This document shows, piece by piece, positions 8,728 through 18,276 of a stretch of DNA of 64,000 bases; within the stretch, counting starts at the first letter, position 1; every line of letters begins with the position of its first letter. A program made the position numbers and the translations under genes. The stretch covers positions 1,178,001 through 1,242,000 of the forward strand of contig NZ_CP036537.1 of NCBI RefSeq assembly GCF_021184025.1. The letters are read 5' to 3'. The stretch is from Rhodopseudomonas boonkerdii. Its GTDB lineage: Bacteria; Pseudomonadota; Alphaproteobacteria; Rhizobiales; Xanthobacteraceae. A model generated the notes under the pieces. The model did no database searches, was not told where the DNA came from, and saw nothing but the letters and a program-made list of their open reading frames with translations.

Positions 8728-8914
8728 GTCGGACCGCGCTGTCGCGCGATCCTTATCCAACGTTTCGAGTGGCCGGAGTTTGATCCGGAGCGTGAACCTT
8801 GTCCGTGTCCGGCCATTTTTAACGGTTTCGGTGCTGCAAAGCGGCAACTCGCGCCGCATCGCCTCAATGAGTTCAAATCGGCACCGGAGGCTCGTTCATC
8901 TTCGATGGATATGG

Positions 8915-9874
8915 CTAGTGAGCGTGCCCGCCGCGTGCCGGCGCCGCAGCGCCGACGGCATTGACGTCGAGCTCGATATCGACCTTGCCGGCCTTTTCGA
9001 ACTGCAGCTGCGCCTTCACCTTGTCGCCTTTGATGAACGGCTTCTTCAGATCCATCAGCATCAGGTGATAGCCGCCGGGCTCGAGCTTCACGGTGGCGCC
9101 GGGTTTGATCTCGAGCCCGTCATTCAGCGGACGCATCTTCATCACGCCATCGGTCACGCTCATCTCATGCACTTCGATCCGGCTGCCGTCGGCGAACGAA
9201 CCGCCAAGCAGCTTGTCGCTGTTCTTGCCGGTGTTGGTGATGGTGAGATAGCCGCCAGCCACTTTCGCTGACGGCGGGGTCGCGCGCGTCCACGGCGTGG
9301 CGATCATCAAGTCGCCTGCATGCACCATATTCGCCATCTGCGCCATAGCATCCTTCGGCGAAGCCGCCACGAGACGCAGGGATGGAGCAGGTGACTTCAG
9401 GCTGTGCGGATCCTGTCCAGCTGCTGGGATCTGCGCCCAGTCTTCCGAGCCGTTTTCGCAGGTCTGTAGTGTTGGCAGATAGAGTGGCGTATCGGCTGTC
9501 AACGACGCCGGCAAATAGGCAGAGAAAACGAATTCGTCGTAGAAGTCGTTGTCGAGTTTACCCGTCCACGAAATCTGCTTGATGCCTTCGGACGCTTTCA
9601 TGCCATGCATGAAGTCGTAGCTCTGCGCATACGGGCCTTTCTTGGTTTCGATCAGCCAGCCCGGCTTCGGCATCGGCTTCACCGCGATCATTCCTTCGGG
9701 AATCTGCACGGTGATTTTCGTTGTTGGCGAAGCGCCACAGCCATGCGGCACGGCCAGCACCGCGCGATAGGAGCCGCCAATGGTGGCCGTGCCGCTCTGC
9801 ACCAACACATGGGCGGAAGCGGGCATTGCGGCTGTGCCGAGCGCAGCGATGAGCAGCAAGGTGCGGTTGACCAT
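8915..9874 (-). CDS. YcnI-like (DUF1775) and PCu(A)C copper-chaperone fusion
   Basis: This 319-residue secreted protein joins two periplasmic copper domains. After the signal peptide (cleavage before SAHVLVQ) the first 160 residues are a YcnI/DUF1775 domain; the histidine of AHV would be close to the mature N-terminus, as in YcnI, where it binds copper. The second domain (about residues 190-300) is PCu(A)C, with HEM, MKM and HLM ligand positions in the usual H-x-M...H-x-M order. The C-terminus ends in GGHAH. ATG 9874 has AAAGGA six bases upstream. It follows the TonB receptor gene after 44 bases, so one operon for copper handling is likely. Confidence 0.88.
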   Translation of the reverse strand: MVNRTLLLIAALGTAAMPASAHVLVQSGTATIGGSYRAVLAVPHGCGASPTTKITVQIPEGMIAVKPMPKPGWLIETKKGPYAQSYDFMHGMKASEGIKQISWTGKLDNDFYDEFVFSAYLPASLTADTPLYLPTLQTCENGSEDWAQIPAAGQDPHSLKSPAPSLRLVAASPKDAMAQMANMVHAGDLMIATPWTRATPPSAKVAGGYLTITNTGKNSDKLLGGSFADGSRIEVHEMSVTDGVMKMRPLNDGLEIKPGATVKLEPGGYHLMLMDLKKPFIKGDKVKAQLQFEKAGKVDIELDVNAVGAAAPARGGHAH

Positions 9875-9918
9875 GGCATGTCCTTTCATGAATGGCAGTT
9901 TAACGCAAATCGTCATCG

Positions 9919-12111
9919 TCACCACCTCGCTTTGATACCGGCATAGATGGCGCGGCCAGTGCCGGGTTCGAACAGTGGCGAGTTTGCCGTCGCTACATTG
10001 AGAATGCTGGCGGAGGCGATGTAACGGGTATCGAGAATGTTGCGCGCTTCGATATAGCCCGAATAGGTGCCCCCATTGTCCACACCGGCCTTAAGGCCGA
10101 GCAGCGCATAAGGCTCCGTCTTCAGCGTATTCGCGCTGTCGACATAATAGGATTCCGGCACCCATTCGACATTGGGGCCAAGATAGAATCCGTTGGCATG
10201 TTTGTAGAGCAGCTCCGCGCGCAGATAGTGCCGCGGCGCGCCCGGCAGCAGGTTGTTGCCGTAGAGCGGATCGTTGTCAAAGCGGAAGTCGTTCAGCGTA
10301 TAGGCCATGTTGAGCCAGAGCTTGTCCGGCTGCGCGGATGCATCGAACATGCCCTTCAACACGGCGATACCGAGACCTGCCTCGATGCCCTGATGGATCG
10401 TTCGATCCGCATTGGTCACGTTGCAGTTGCCGAACGCACTGTAGAGGCATTGCAGTTCGTCTTTGATATTGGCGCGGTAGACCGTGAGTTCCCACGTCAC
10501 ATCGGGCCGTCGACCGCGCGTGCCGATCTCATAGGTGGTCGCGCGCTGCGGGCGAATACTGGTGAAGGGGATGGTCGGAATGCCGGGTCCGGATGAGCTC
10601 TCGCCGAAGCTCGGCATTTCCGCGCTGCGAGAAACATTCGCATAGGCCTGCCAGGTCGGATCGATGTTCCAGAGCAGGCCGCCCTTCGGGCTCCACAGAT
10701 TGAACTCCGTCGAACCCGATTGGTCACCATCGCTGAGGAAACGGTCCTTCCGGTTTCGCGTGGCATAGAGGAACTGGGTGCCACCGATCAGTGCCACGCT
10801 CGGAAGGACATAAAGTGAGTTCTCCACATAGACCGACGTGTTCTTCGAGCTGTCGATCGATGACGAGGCGAGAGCGCCCTTCTGTCCGGCGACATTGACA
10901 TACTGGTTGTTGTCGATCCGGCCATTGATCACATTGACGCCGGCCACGAACACGTTGCGGTAACCGCCGATCACGCGGTCGTCAGTGACCTTCGCGAAGC
11001 CGCCATAGTCCTGATAGCGATAGTCCAGATACTGGAAGATCGGATGTATCAGGTGGCGATCGACGCCGAACAGGCCAAAATCGATGGTGGTGTTGTCGAG
11101 CCGGATCGTCGTCTTGTTGGCGAGGCGCACCGTGTCGATGTTGCGCTGCTGGTCCATCGTGACGTTGTTTGCAGCGGCCGTGGTCGGAGAATTCAGCGCG
11201 CTGTCCTTGCTCACCGAGCCTGGAATGCGCTGCCGTACGCTATTGGCATTGAGATAGAAACGCGTTTCGAAATCCGGCGAGAACTGATAGCCGACATTGC
11301 CGCTCACGCGTGTCGCATTGCCATAGCTGTGGTCGCGATAGCCGTCCGCCGATTGCGTCGAGGCGGTGATGAAGCCATCCCAAGGCCCGTTGGCGCCGCC
11401 GGTCGAGGCCTGTAGGCGGCGAAAGCCGAAGGCACCCGTGTCGAGCGAGACGGCATTGAGCCAGGGGTCGCGTCCGGTCGGTGTCACGAAATTGATGGCG
11501 CCGCCGAGCGAATTGGCGCCGAAGCGCAGCGCGTTACCGCCCTTGAACACCTCGACATATTTATAGGCGGTCGGCTCGATCTCCTGGAAATCGCCGTAGC
11601 CGTCCGCCGTATTGATCGGGATGCCGTCCATATAGAGCTGCACGCCACGCAGATGGAAGTTCCGCGACAGGCTCGAACCGCGGATCGACAGCCGCGTATC
11701 ATCGCCCCATTTCGGCTGCGCGAACACGCCGGGCACATAGTCCAGGATGTCCTTGATAGTGTTGGATGGCGTGGAGTTCTTCCACGCATCCGCGGTGACC
11801 AGTGCGACGCCGCCAGGGGTTTGCTGGATTTCGCGCAGCGCCTGCTGTGCGGTCAGGACAGTGAGGGCGCCGGGCGTTGGTGCGGCTGTAGCCGGCAGCG
11901 CTGCCGGAGCGGCAGCGCTGCGTGCTGCGCGCGAATCGGGCGGCGCTTGCCGTGGCTTGCGCGCAGTGGCGGAACGTTGCTGCGCGGGCGCCTCGACGGT
12001 GACCGCGGGCAGTGATGTGGACGAACCTATTTGAGCAGACACCGCGCTTGGCATGAGCGCAGCAGCGGATGCCAGCAGAACGCTGCGCAGCCGCATGGAA
12101 ACGGATAGCAT
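9919..12111 (-). CDS. TonB-dependent outer-membrane receptor, probably for copper
   Basis: The 730-residue protein has a signal peptide ending SAVSAQ, a proline/alanine-rich linker, a plug domain (about residues 110-230, with IRGSSLSRNFHLRGVQLYMDG and NALRFGANSLGGAINFV) and a 22-strand barrel that ends in the aromatic-rich IYAGIKARW. It would import a chelate across the outer membrane with TonB energy. Copper is inferred only from its neighbours, a DUF2946 gene upstream and a YcnI-PCuAC fusion downstream; iron-type substrates cannot be excluded. GGTGGAG lies nine bases upstream of ATG 12111. Confidence 0.88.
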   Translation of the reverse strand: MLSVSMRLRSVLLASAAALMPSAVSAQIGSSTSLPAVTVEAPAQQRSATARKPRQAPPDSRAARSAAAPAALPATAAPTPGALTVLTAQQALREIQQTPGGVALVTADAWKNSTPSNTIKDILDYVPGVFAQPKWGDDTRLSIRGSSLSRNFHLRGVQLYMDGIPINTADGYGDFQEIEPTAYKYVEVFKGGNALRFGANSLGGAINFVTPTGRDPWLNAVSLDTGAFGFRRLQASTGGANGPWDGFITASTQSADGYRDHSYGNATRVSGNVGYQFSPDFETRFYLNANSVRQRIPGSVSKDSALNSPTTAAANNVTMDQQRNIDTVRLANKTTIRLDNTTIDFGLFGVDRHLIHPIFQYLDYRYQDYGGFAKVTDDRVIGGYRNVFVAGVNVINGRIDNNQYVNVAGQKGALASSSIDSSKNTSVYVENSLYVLPSVALIGGTQFLYATRNRKDRFLSDGDQSGSTEFNLWSPKGGLLWNIDPTWQAYANVSRSAEMPSFGESSSGPGIPTIPFTSIRPQRATTYEIGTRGRRPDVTWELTVYRANIKDELQCLYSAFGNCNVTNADRTIHQGIEAGLGIAVLKGMFDASAQPDKLWLNMAYTLNDFRFDNDPLYGNNLLPGAPRHYLRAELLYKHANGFYLGPNVEWVPESYYVDSANTLKTEPYALLGLKAGVDNGGTYSGYIEARNILDTRYIASASILNVATANSPLFEPGTGRAIYAGIKARW

Positions 12112-12180
12112 GAGGTGAAACTCCACCGGAATTGGACTGAGCACGCACGTGCAAGCACGTGCGCATGGCGACGTGGGACG

Positions 12181-12564
12181 TCAGCTCAGCTGCGGCGGTG
12201 CGCGGGCCCGATGGTCGGAGGTTGCCGTGCGCGCGACGATGCGGTCGTTGTGCGCGACGATCGGAGCCATCGCAATGGCGATGCGCGAGATGGAGAAAGT
12301 GACGCTTGTGGGCGGCGTGCCGGGCGCATGGGTGCCAACGCAGGCCGGGCAATGCACCGCCGGCGCACCCGTGGTCTTGCCATCGGTGCCGGGCGAAGCG
12401 GCGAGATCGGGATGAGTGAGACAGAGCTCCAAGCCCGCGGCTTGCGCGGCCGGCGAGATCGAAGCCAGAATGAGGCTCGACAACACGACATTGAGAACGA
12501 GCGCATAAACCGCGGCCAAAGAAGCCACGGCGCCAAACCAGCGTTTGCGCGATCCATGTGTCAC
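12181..12564 (-). CDS. DUF2946 family protein
   Basis: The 127-residue protein has an N-terminal membrane segment (about residues 10-38) and a conserved HCPACV motif near residue 71, both characteristic of DUF2946. Such genes often stand at the head of copper-related TonB operons, which is the case here: the receptor gene starts 69 bases downstream. The cysteine pair may bind metal in the periplasm, but no function has been read from sequence. The start is GTG 12564 with a GAGGA ribosome site. The Ala/Arg-rich C-terminal tail looks poorly conserved. Confidence 0.72.
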   Translation of the reverse strand: MTHGSRKRWFGAVASLAAVYALVLNVVLSSLILASISPAAQAAGLELCLTHPDLAASPGTDGKTTGAPAVHCPACVGTHAPGTPPTSVTFSISRIAIAMAPIVAHNDRIVARTATSDHRARAPPQLS

Positions 12565-12640
12565 GGGTGCGATCCTCGCCCCATGGTTAGCATGGGCGAG
12601 GGAACTGTCAAAGCCGCAGGGCGGATCAAATCACGTGATC

Positions 12641-12748
12641 CCTCATGGTGAGGAGGCGCGCAGCGCCGTCTCGAACCATGAGATGGCTTGGCTCGGCGCT
12701 CTTCGGCCATCCTTCGAGACGCCGCTACGCGGCTCCTCAGGATGAGGG
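12641..12748 (+). repeat. REP-like palindromic repeat, copy 1
   Basis: A 108-base mosaic palindrome starts CCTCATGGTGAGGAGGCGC and ends GGCTCCTCAGGATGAGG. Internally it has CGTCTCGAACCATGAG and ATCCTTCGAGACGCC. Five related copies occur elsewhere in the window. A short fragment (CTCAGGATGAGG) recurs near 12836. Confidence 0.85.
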
Positions 12749-12860
12749 GCGGAGAAGCGAGAGACTGAGTTGAAGGCAGCATTGTTCCTAGCAATGCAGT
12801 CGAAAAGCGCCCCAGATCGCTTGATGAGTCAGGCTCTCAGGATGAGGGAAGCGAGCAACC

Positions 12861-13748
12861 CTACAGCACCACGATGCCGGAATGCTTTGCCTTGTCGTCC
12901 GGCTCCACATGGATGGTGATCAGTGCTTCGCCGATTTCGGCGCGGATTGCCTGTTCCAGCTTGTCGCAGATGTCGTGCGCGGCGCTCACCGTGGTCGATC
13001 CCGCCACCACGAGATGGAAATCGATGAAAGTCATGCTGCCGGCGCGGCGGGTGCGCAGATCATGTGCCTCGATGGCGCCTTCGGCGTGGGCCGAGATGGT
13101 CTGCTTGATGGTGGCTAGTGTCGCCGGCTCCAGCGCTTCGTCCATCAGTCCGCTGAGCGATTGCTTCATCAGGCCCCAGCCTGCCCACAGGATGTTGAGC
13201 GCAACCAGCCCGGCAAGGATGGGATCGAGAATCGCAATGCCCGACACGGAAGCGATGATCACGCCGCCGAGCACGCCGACCGACGACCACACGTCGGTCA
13301 TCAGATGATTGCCGTCGGCGGTCAGCGCGGGCGAACGCATTTTCTTGCCGGTGCGGATCAGAAGCCATGCCCAACCGGCATTGATCACGGTGGCTGCGGC
13401 ATTTGCGGCAAGGCCGAGCCATGGTGTATCGAGCTGCCGCGGCGAGAGATAAGCGTGATACGCCTCGCGCAGGATCAGGACCGCTGCCAGCACGATCAGC
13501 ACGCCTTCGAGCACGGCCGAAAAATACTCGGCCTTATGGTGCCCATAGGGATGTTCGTCGTCGGCAGGTTTTGCGCTGAAGCTGATGGCGAGATAGGCGA
13601 CCAGCGCCGTCACAACATTCACGATGCTCTCGATCGCATCCGACAGCAGCGCGACGCTGCCGGTGAGGTGATAGGCCCAATACTTCAGTCCGAGCACAAG
13701 CAAGCCAACGGCAATGCTGCCTTGCGCAAGATTGCGAACGCTTGTCAT
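12861..13748 (-). CDS. Cation diffusion facilitator (CDF) metal exporter
   Basis: This 295-residue protein has six predicted helices followed by a cytoplasmic ferredoxin-like domain, the CDF layout. Metal-site signatures are LLSDAIESIVNV in helix II and HLMTDVWSS in helix V, giving the D/E-x-x-x-D and H-x-x-x-D pairs of the transport site. The loop ADDEHPYGHHKAEYFS is the usual post-helix-II signature. It would export divalent cations such as Zn, Fe or Mn in exchange for protons. ATG 13748 gives the normal start; the longer frame to 13820 encodes only basic residues. It is separated from the DUF2946 gene by a REP element, so it is probably not in the copper operon. Confidence 0.88.
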   Translation of the reverse strand: MTSVRNLAQGSIAVGLLVLGLKYWAYHLTGSVALLSDAIESIVNVVTALVAYLAISFSAKPADDEHPYGHHKAEYFSAVLEGVLIVLAAVLILREAYHAYLSPRQLDTPWLGLAANAAATVINAGWAWLLIRTGKKMRSPALTADGNHLMTDVWSSVGVLGGVIIASVSGIAILDPILAGLVALNILWAGWGLMKQSLSGLMDEALEPATLATIKQTISAHAEGAIEAHDLRTRRAGSMTFIDFHLVVAGSTTVSAAHDICDKLEQAIRAEIGEALITIHVEPDDKAKHSGIVVL

Positions 13749-14223
13749 GAAAAATCTCGTGTCGATGGAAATGCGGCGGCAACGCCGTCGTGCTCTAGAC
13801 TGCGTGCGCAAGCGATGCAAGCTGTGTCAAGTTGCTGCAAACGCTTCGCATTATGATACGCAAAATGGAGGTGCGTTTGCAGTTCGCAGGTCGGGCTGAG
13901 TGAGGATGCAGACGCCGAAGCGATCCCCCAATGTCTGTGCGGCGGATAACGGAAATCGCGCCGCTGGATCCATTCTCAAGCGTGCCGACATTGCTCCCTT
14001 GCGCAGCAAGCCGCTTCGCGGAACCAGATTTATCGGAGAAAAATGCAGCTTTAGATCGTTCGTTGACAATCTGTCGCTGTGGCAGGCCCGTCACAGCGAC
14101 GCGCAAAATGCGCTGCAGCACGTGTTCCGTGCCTGAATGACGTGCTCTTGAGCCTGTCACGACGCGCCGAACCTGTATGACAGGCGTGTCGCCTCGGTCG
14201 GCGGGTTGCAGTTGGGAATGGAA
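13749..14223. other. Intergenic region between divergent CDF and L,D-transpeptidase genes
   Basis: This 475-base stretch should carry both promoters. The only notable element is an AT-richer patch near 13845-13870 (GCATTATGATACGC), which could be a regulator site for the CDF gene. Small frames at 13900-14136 have no ribosome site or family signature, so I do not call them. Confidence 0.4.
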
Positions 14224-14898
14224 ATGACTGGTTTGGCTGAAATGCGCTGGCCGCGCCTTGTGGCGTTGTTTGTTTTGCCTGCCGTGCTGGCAGGCTGCGT
14301 CAGCAGCGGTGGGATGATGTCGTCGGGCCTTGGCGGTTCATCCGCGAAATATGCCGAGCTGAATGACGGCGGCCACACGCTGCCGGCGATCGATGTCTCC
14401 AGCATCGATCCCGCCATGCTGCGCCAGCGCGTCGATTATCGGACGCGGGAGCCTGCCGGGACCATCGTGGTCGATACGGCCGCGCGTCATCTCTATCTCG
14501 TCGAGGGCGACGGCAAGGCGATGCGCTACGGCATCGGCGTCGGCAAGGCCGGTCTTGCTTTCGCCGGTAGCGCGACCATCAAGCGCAAGGCAGAATGGCC
14601 GCACTGGAGCCCGACCGAGAACATGATGAACCGCGAGCCGGCGCGCTATCGCCATCTGGCCAGCGGCATGGCCGGTGGCCTCGACAATCCGCTCGGGCCG
14701 CGCGCGATGTATCTCTATCAGGGCGATCGCGACACCATGTTCCGCATCCACGGCACGACGGAGCCGGAGACCATCGGCCACGCCGTGTCCAGCGGCTGCA
14801 TCCGGCTGATGAATCAGGATGTCATCGACCTCTACAACCGCGTCAAGATCGGCAGTCGCGTGGTGGTGATCCAGGGCGGCCGGGCGGCAGAGTCTTAA
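14224..14898 (+). CDS. L,D-transpeptidase, YkuD domain, lipoprotein
   Basis: The 224-residue protein has a lipoprotein signal (VLPAVLAGC lipobox near residue 23) and a YkuD catalytic domain over residues 80-215. The catalytic pattern is RIHGTTEPETIGHAVSSGCIRL, with the HG and SxGCIR motif containing the active cysteine. It would form 3-3 cross-links in peptidoglycan or attach lipoproteins to it in the periplasm. ATG 14224 has GGGA six bases upstream; ATG 14218 is equally in frame. The gene is followed by a strong hairpin terminator, so it is probably a single-gene unit. Confidence 0.9.
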   Translation: MTGLAEMRWPRLVALFVLPAVLAGCVSSGGMMSSGLGGSSAKYAELNDGGHTLPAIDVSSIDPAMLRQRVDYRTREPAGTIVVDTAARHLYLVEGDGKAMRYGIGVGKAGLAFAGSATIKRKAEWPHWSPTENMMNREPARYRHLASGMAGGLDNPLGPRAMYLYQGDRDTMFRIHGTTEPETIGHAVSSGCIRLMNQDVIDLYNRVKIGSRVVVIQGGRAAES

Positions 14899-14921
14899 AG
14901 GGCGAGCGGTGGACCAGCTAA

Positions 14922-14957
14922 CGAAACGGCAGGTATAGGCCGATGCCTGCCGTTTCG
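14922..14957 (+). terminator. Hairpin terminator after the L,D-transpeptidase gene
   Basis: A perfect 12-base stem (CGAAACGGCAGG / CCTGCCGTTTCG) with a 12-base loop lies 24 bases after the stop. There is no long T run. Confidence 0.55.
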
Positions 14958-15023
14958 CATTGAAATATCCATACGTGGAACGGTTGTCGTCCGGCATCGT
15001 CGATTGATGCTAAGGATCCGAGC

Positions 15024-15908
15024 ATGAATCCGGCTCCCGTCTTCCGTTTCGCTCCCAGCCCGAATGGCTATCTCCATCTCGGCCACGCTTATTCGGCCCT
15101 GCTGAATTTCGATCTCGCGCGGCAGGCCGGCGGGCATTTGCTGCTGCGGATCGAGGATATCGATGTCACGCGTTGTCGGCCGGAATACGAGCAGGCGGTC
15201 TATGAGGATCTCGAATGGCTTGGGATCATCTGGGAGACGCCGGTGCGCCGGCAGTCCGATCATCTCGATGCCTATGTCGCCGCAAGCGACAGGTTGGCCG
15301 CGATGGGGCTGCTCTATCCCAGTTTCGAAAGCCGGGCGGAGATCGCACGGCTGGTGGCCGGCGAGGAGGCCAAGGGCCCATGGCCGCGCGATCCCGATGG
15401 TGCGCCGCTCTATCCGGGCACAGCAAAGTCCCTGTACGCCGACGAGGTCGCTGCACTGAAGCGCTCCGGGGCGCCGATGGCGCTGCGACTCGATATGGCT
15501 GCGGCGATCGAACGTGTCGGCGCGTTGACCTGGCAGGAGCAGGGCAGCGGCCCGGATGGCGAGACGGCGGAGGTCGCCGCGCGCCCGGACGCCTGGGGCG
15601 ATGTTATTCTGGCCCGTAAGGAAGTGCCGACCAGCTACCATTTGTCTGTCGTCATCGATGATGCGCTGCAGGGTGTCACCGATGTCGTACGCGGCCAGGA
15701 CCTGTTCTGGTCCACCAGTGTGCATCGTCTGCTGCAGGCGCTGCTCGGCCTGCCAGTGCCAGCCTATCGGCATCACGCCTTGCTGCGTGACGAGACCGGG
15801 GCGAAACTCGCAAAATCCCTGGCATCCACGGGGCTTCGCGAACTGCGCGCGCAAGGTATGACATCGGCGGATGTGCGCCGCCTCGCCGGATTGCCGCCCT
15901 ATCCGTAA
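15024..15908 (+). CDS. gluQ: Glutamyl-Q tRNA(Asp) synthetase
   Basis: This 294-residue protein is a truncated glutamyl-tRNA synthetase paralogue without an anticodon-binding domain. The class I signatures are FAPSPNGYLHLGHAYS (HIGH region) and KLAKS (KMSKS region). It would glutamylate the queuosine base of tRNA-Asp. Length and the four-cysteine-poor zinc region fit alphaproteobacterial GluQ. AAGGA nine bases before ATG 15024 supports the start. It is separated from the downstream kinase gene by 63 bases. Confidence 0.92.
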   Translation: MNPAPVFRFAPSPNGYLHLGHAYSALLNFDLARQAGGHLLLRIEDIDVTRCRPEYEQAVYEDLEWLGIIWETPVRRQSDHLDAYVAASDRLAAMGLLYPSFESRAEIARLVAGEEAKGPWPRDPDGAPLYPGTAKSLYADEVAALKRSGAPMALRLDMAAAIERVGALTWQEQGSGPDGETAEVAARPDAWGDVILARKEVPTSYHLSVVIDDALQGVTDVVRGQDLFWSTSVHRLLQALLGLPVPAYRHHALLRDETGAKLAKSLASTGLRELRAQGMTSADVRRLAGLPPYP

Positions 15909-15971
15909 CCTGGCGGGGTTATCCCAACGCAGATGCGGACGGTGACGTGACTCGGCACGGGGCGCCATGCC

Positions 15972-17261
15972 ATGGTGCAAGGGACGAGTGGGCATCCAAT
16001 GGCGCTGACATCGCGCGCGCCGCGCAAATCGCGGAAGCGCAGAACGACTATCGCAAAGCCGAAGACCGTGAAAGGGCGCGTCGCCAAGAAGGCCGTGCGA
16101 AAGCCGCGCATGGCGCCGGGGGCGGCACGTGCAGATGCAATGGTCGAACAAGCGCTGGCGATGTTCGCCCACGAGGTGCGCACGCCGCTCACTGGCATTC
16201 TCGCAGTCAGCGACCTGCTTGTCACCTCCGAGCTCTCGGAGCGCGAACGGCGCTGGGTCGAAACCATCCGGGCTGGTGCCGAACATCTCGCCGGCCTTGC
16301 GACCCTGTTCGTCGATGCCGCCAGAAGCCACAAGGCCAGGCTTGACCTGCGACGGGACTTCTTCGACCTGCGCACGCTGACGCGCGCCATCGGGGATTCG
16401 CTCGCCGGCCGTGCCACGGCGAAGGGGCTGCAGGCCGTGGTCACGGTCTCCGAGAAATTGCCGAATTTCGCCGTTGGAGATCCGGTCCGGCTGCGTGCGG
16501 CGTTGGAGAATCTGATCGACAACGCGGTGAAATTCACCGACAGCGGCAATGTCATACTGAAAGTCGCCTCGGTCCGCATCGCCGGCAAGGTTGGCGTGTC
16601 GTTCGCAGTATCCGACTCAGGGATCGGCCTGACGCCCGCAGAAACCAAAAAGCTGTTCCGGCCGTTCTCGCAGGCCAATGTCTCCATCGCCGCGCGCTTT
16701 GGTGGCGCCGGGCTCGGCCTGTTCTCGGTCAAGCAACTGGCCAGGGCGATGGGCGGCGATATCGCAGCAACGGCGCGGCAGGGCGGCGGCACGACATTTA
16801 CGCTGACTGTGGCACTCGATCGGGTGCGCGGTGACATCGCGCAGATGGCGCAGTCGGAGCAGGCATCGGCCGGCGGCGCTGGCCGGCGCGTTCTCAGCGT
16901 CGAGGACAATCCGTTCGGTCGCGTGGTGCTGAATGCCATTCTTACCGAACTTGGCCATCATGCCGAATTCATCGGCCGCGGCGAGGATGCCGCGATACGG
17001 GTCGCGGAAGGCGGTTTCGATGCGGTGTTGATGGACATGGTGCTGCCGGATATCAGCGGCGTCGAGGCGATCCGTCAGATTCGCGCGTTGAAGAAGCCGT
17101 ATGGCGGCATCGCCGTCATCGGCGTCTCCGGCCGCGGCGAGGATGAGGCCGCGGCGCGTCAGGCCGGCGCCGACAGTTTCCTGATCAAACCGGTTTCTCC
17201 ACGTGCTCTAGCGACTGCGCTGCTTGCAACGAAACGCCGTTCGGCAGCCGCGAACGGATGA
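15972..17261 (+). CDS. Hybrid sensor histidine kinase/response regulator
   Basis: The 429-residue protein has a basic N-terminal tail, a HisKA domain (FAHEVRTPLTGIL, phospho-acceptor histidine near residue 66), a HATPase domain (LENLIDNAVKFT, DSGIGL and GGAGLGLF boxes) and a C-terminal receiver domain (VEDNPFGRVVL, LMDMVLPD, KPVSP). No membrane helix or input domain is visible, so it is a soluble kinase whose signal is unknown. The aspartate for phosphotransfer is present in the receiver. Its 3' end overlaps the convergent BrkB gene by 77 bases. The start at ATG 15972 is uncertain; ATG 15999 is an alternative. Confidence 0.87.
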   Translation: MVQGTSGHPMALTSRAPRKSRKRRTTIAKPKTVKGRVAKKAVRKPRMAPGAARADAMVEQALAMFAHEVRTPLTGILAVSDLLVTSELSERERRWVETIRAGAEHLAGLATLFVDAARSHKARLDLRRDFFDLRTLTRAIGDSLAGRATAKGLQAVVTVSEKLPNFAVGDPVRLRAALENLIDNAVKFTDSGNVILKVASVRIAGKVGVSFAVSDSGIGLTPAETKKLFRPFSQANVSIAARFGGAGLGLFSVKQLARAMGGDIAATARQGGGTTFTLTVALDRVRGDIAQMAQSEQASAGGAGRRVLSVEDNPFGRVVLNAILTELGHHAEFIGRGEDAAIRVAEGGFDAVLMDMVLPDISGVEAIRQIRALKKPYGGIAVIGVSGRGEDEAAARQAGADSFLIKPVSPRALATALLATKRRSAAANG

Positions 17262-18078
17262 TCGCTGCATTCAGCGCGCCGCCGAACACGAAGATCGCGG
17301 CGATGAAATACAAGAACACCAGTGCGATGATCACCGAGGCGAGCCCGGCATACATCGTCACGTAGTTATTGGCGAAGCGCGCGAGATAAAGGCCGAAGCC
17401 GATGGCGGCGGCCAGCGAGCCCAGCATCGTGAATACGATGCCGGGCAGGATCTGCGGAAAGGTTCGCCGCCCCGCCGGCAGCCGGCTATGCAGGATGACG
17501 AGAGCGATGAGCATCGCCGCGACGGTGATGCCGTAGCGAGCGACCGTGAGTAGCCGCTCGTTGTTCTCCACCATCAGAGGCACGTAACGCCGCACGATTT
17601 CCAGCACCAGCGGGCCGAGCACGATCAGGAAGGCCATCACCAGCGCCGTCGCCGCAGCGATCAGCGTGTAGCCGATGGATTCCAGCCGCAGCCAGTACCA
17701 GCGGCGTGGCTCGGTTACCGAATAGGCGCGGTTCAGCGCCACCCGCAGGCTCTCGACACCATTGGAGGCAAAGTAGAGCGCGAGCACGAGACCGATGGTC
17801 AAGGCATCGCCGCGTGTCGTGGTGAGCACCTGATGGATCTGGCCGGATAACGCATTGGATACCTGGTCGGGCCAGATCTCGAGCAGCAGGTTCATGGCCT
17901 GATCGGCGAGATCCCGGGAGCCGAAAAAACCCGCCAGCGAGGTCAGCACGATCAGGAACGGAAACAAGGCCATCAACGTGGACAGCGCGATATGGCTGGC
18001 GATCGCCCAGCCGTCATCGGTGAGAAAACGGTAGAAGGCGTCGAGGCCGATATCGAAGGCGATGCGTATCTGCCTCAC
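17185..18078 (-). CDS. YihY/BrkB family inner-membrane protein
   Basis: The 297-residue protein has six predicted membrane helices and the YihY family signature around residues 20-60 (LDAFYRFLTDDGWAIASHIA and LMALFPFLIVLTSL). The family includes Bordetella BrkB, once linked to serum resistance, but its molecular role is unsettled. The start is GTG 18078, preceded by GAGG at six bases, which gives the normal N-terminus. The C-terminal 25 codons overlap the convergent histidine-kinase gene. It is divergent from the M29 aminopeptidase gene. Confidence 0.85.
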   Translation of the reverse strand: MRQIRIAFDIGLDAFYRFLTDDGWAIASHIALSTLMALFPFLIVLTSLAGFFGSRDLADQAMNLLLEIWPDQVSNALSGQIHQVLTTTRGDALTIGLVLALYFASNGVESLRVALNRAYSVTEPRRWYWLRLESIGYTLIAAATALVMAFLIVLGPLVLEIVRRYVPLMVENNERLLTVARYGITVAAMLIALVILHSRLPAGRRTFPQILPGIVFTMLGSLAAAIGFGLYLARFANNYVTMYAGLASVIIALVFLYFIAAIFVFGGALNAAIIRSRLPNGVSLQAAQSLEHVEKPV

Positions 18079-18276
18079 AGTCCACCTCGTTAGCGGCTTC
18101 GCCAAATCGGCCTGCCTACGCGAGCTTCGGATATATAACGTCCAAAAGCCAGAACGTTGCCTAATCCATCTGCATGACAGCCGTGGCGCTATGCGGGCGA
18201 GCGGCGCATGCGGCATGGCAAATCGGCAGAACATTCCCTACATTTGCGGTCGCCGATCATTCATCGAGGACCCCCC

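Noticed and set aside
14977..15001. GGAAC-N16-CGTC before gluQ as EcfG promoter
   Set aside because: The last base differs and gluQ has no stress link; kept out as a chance match.
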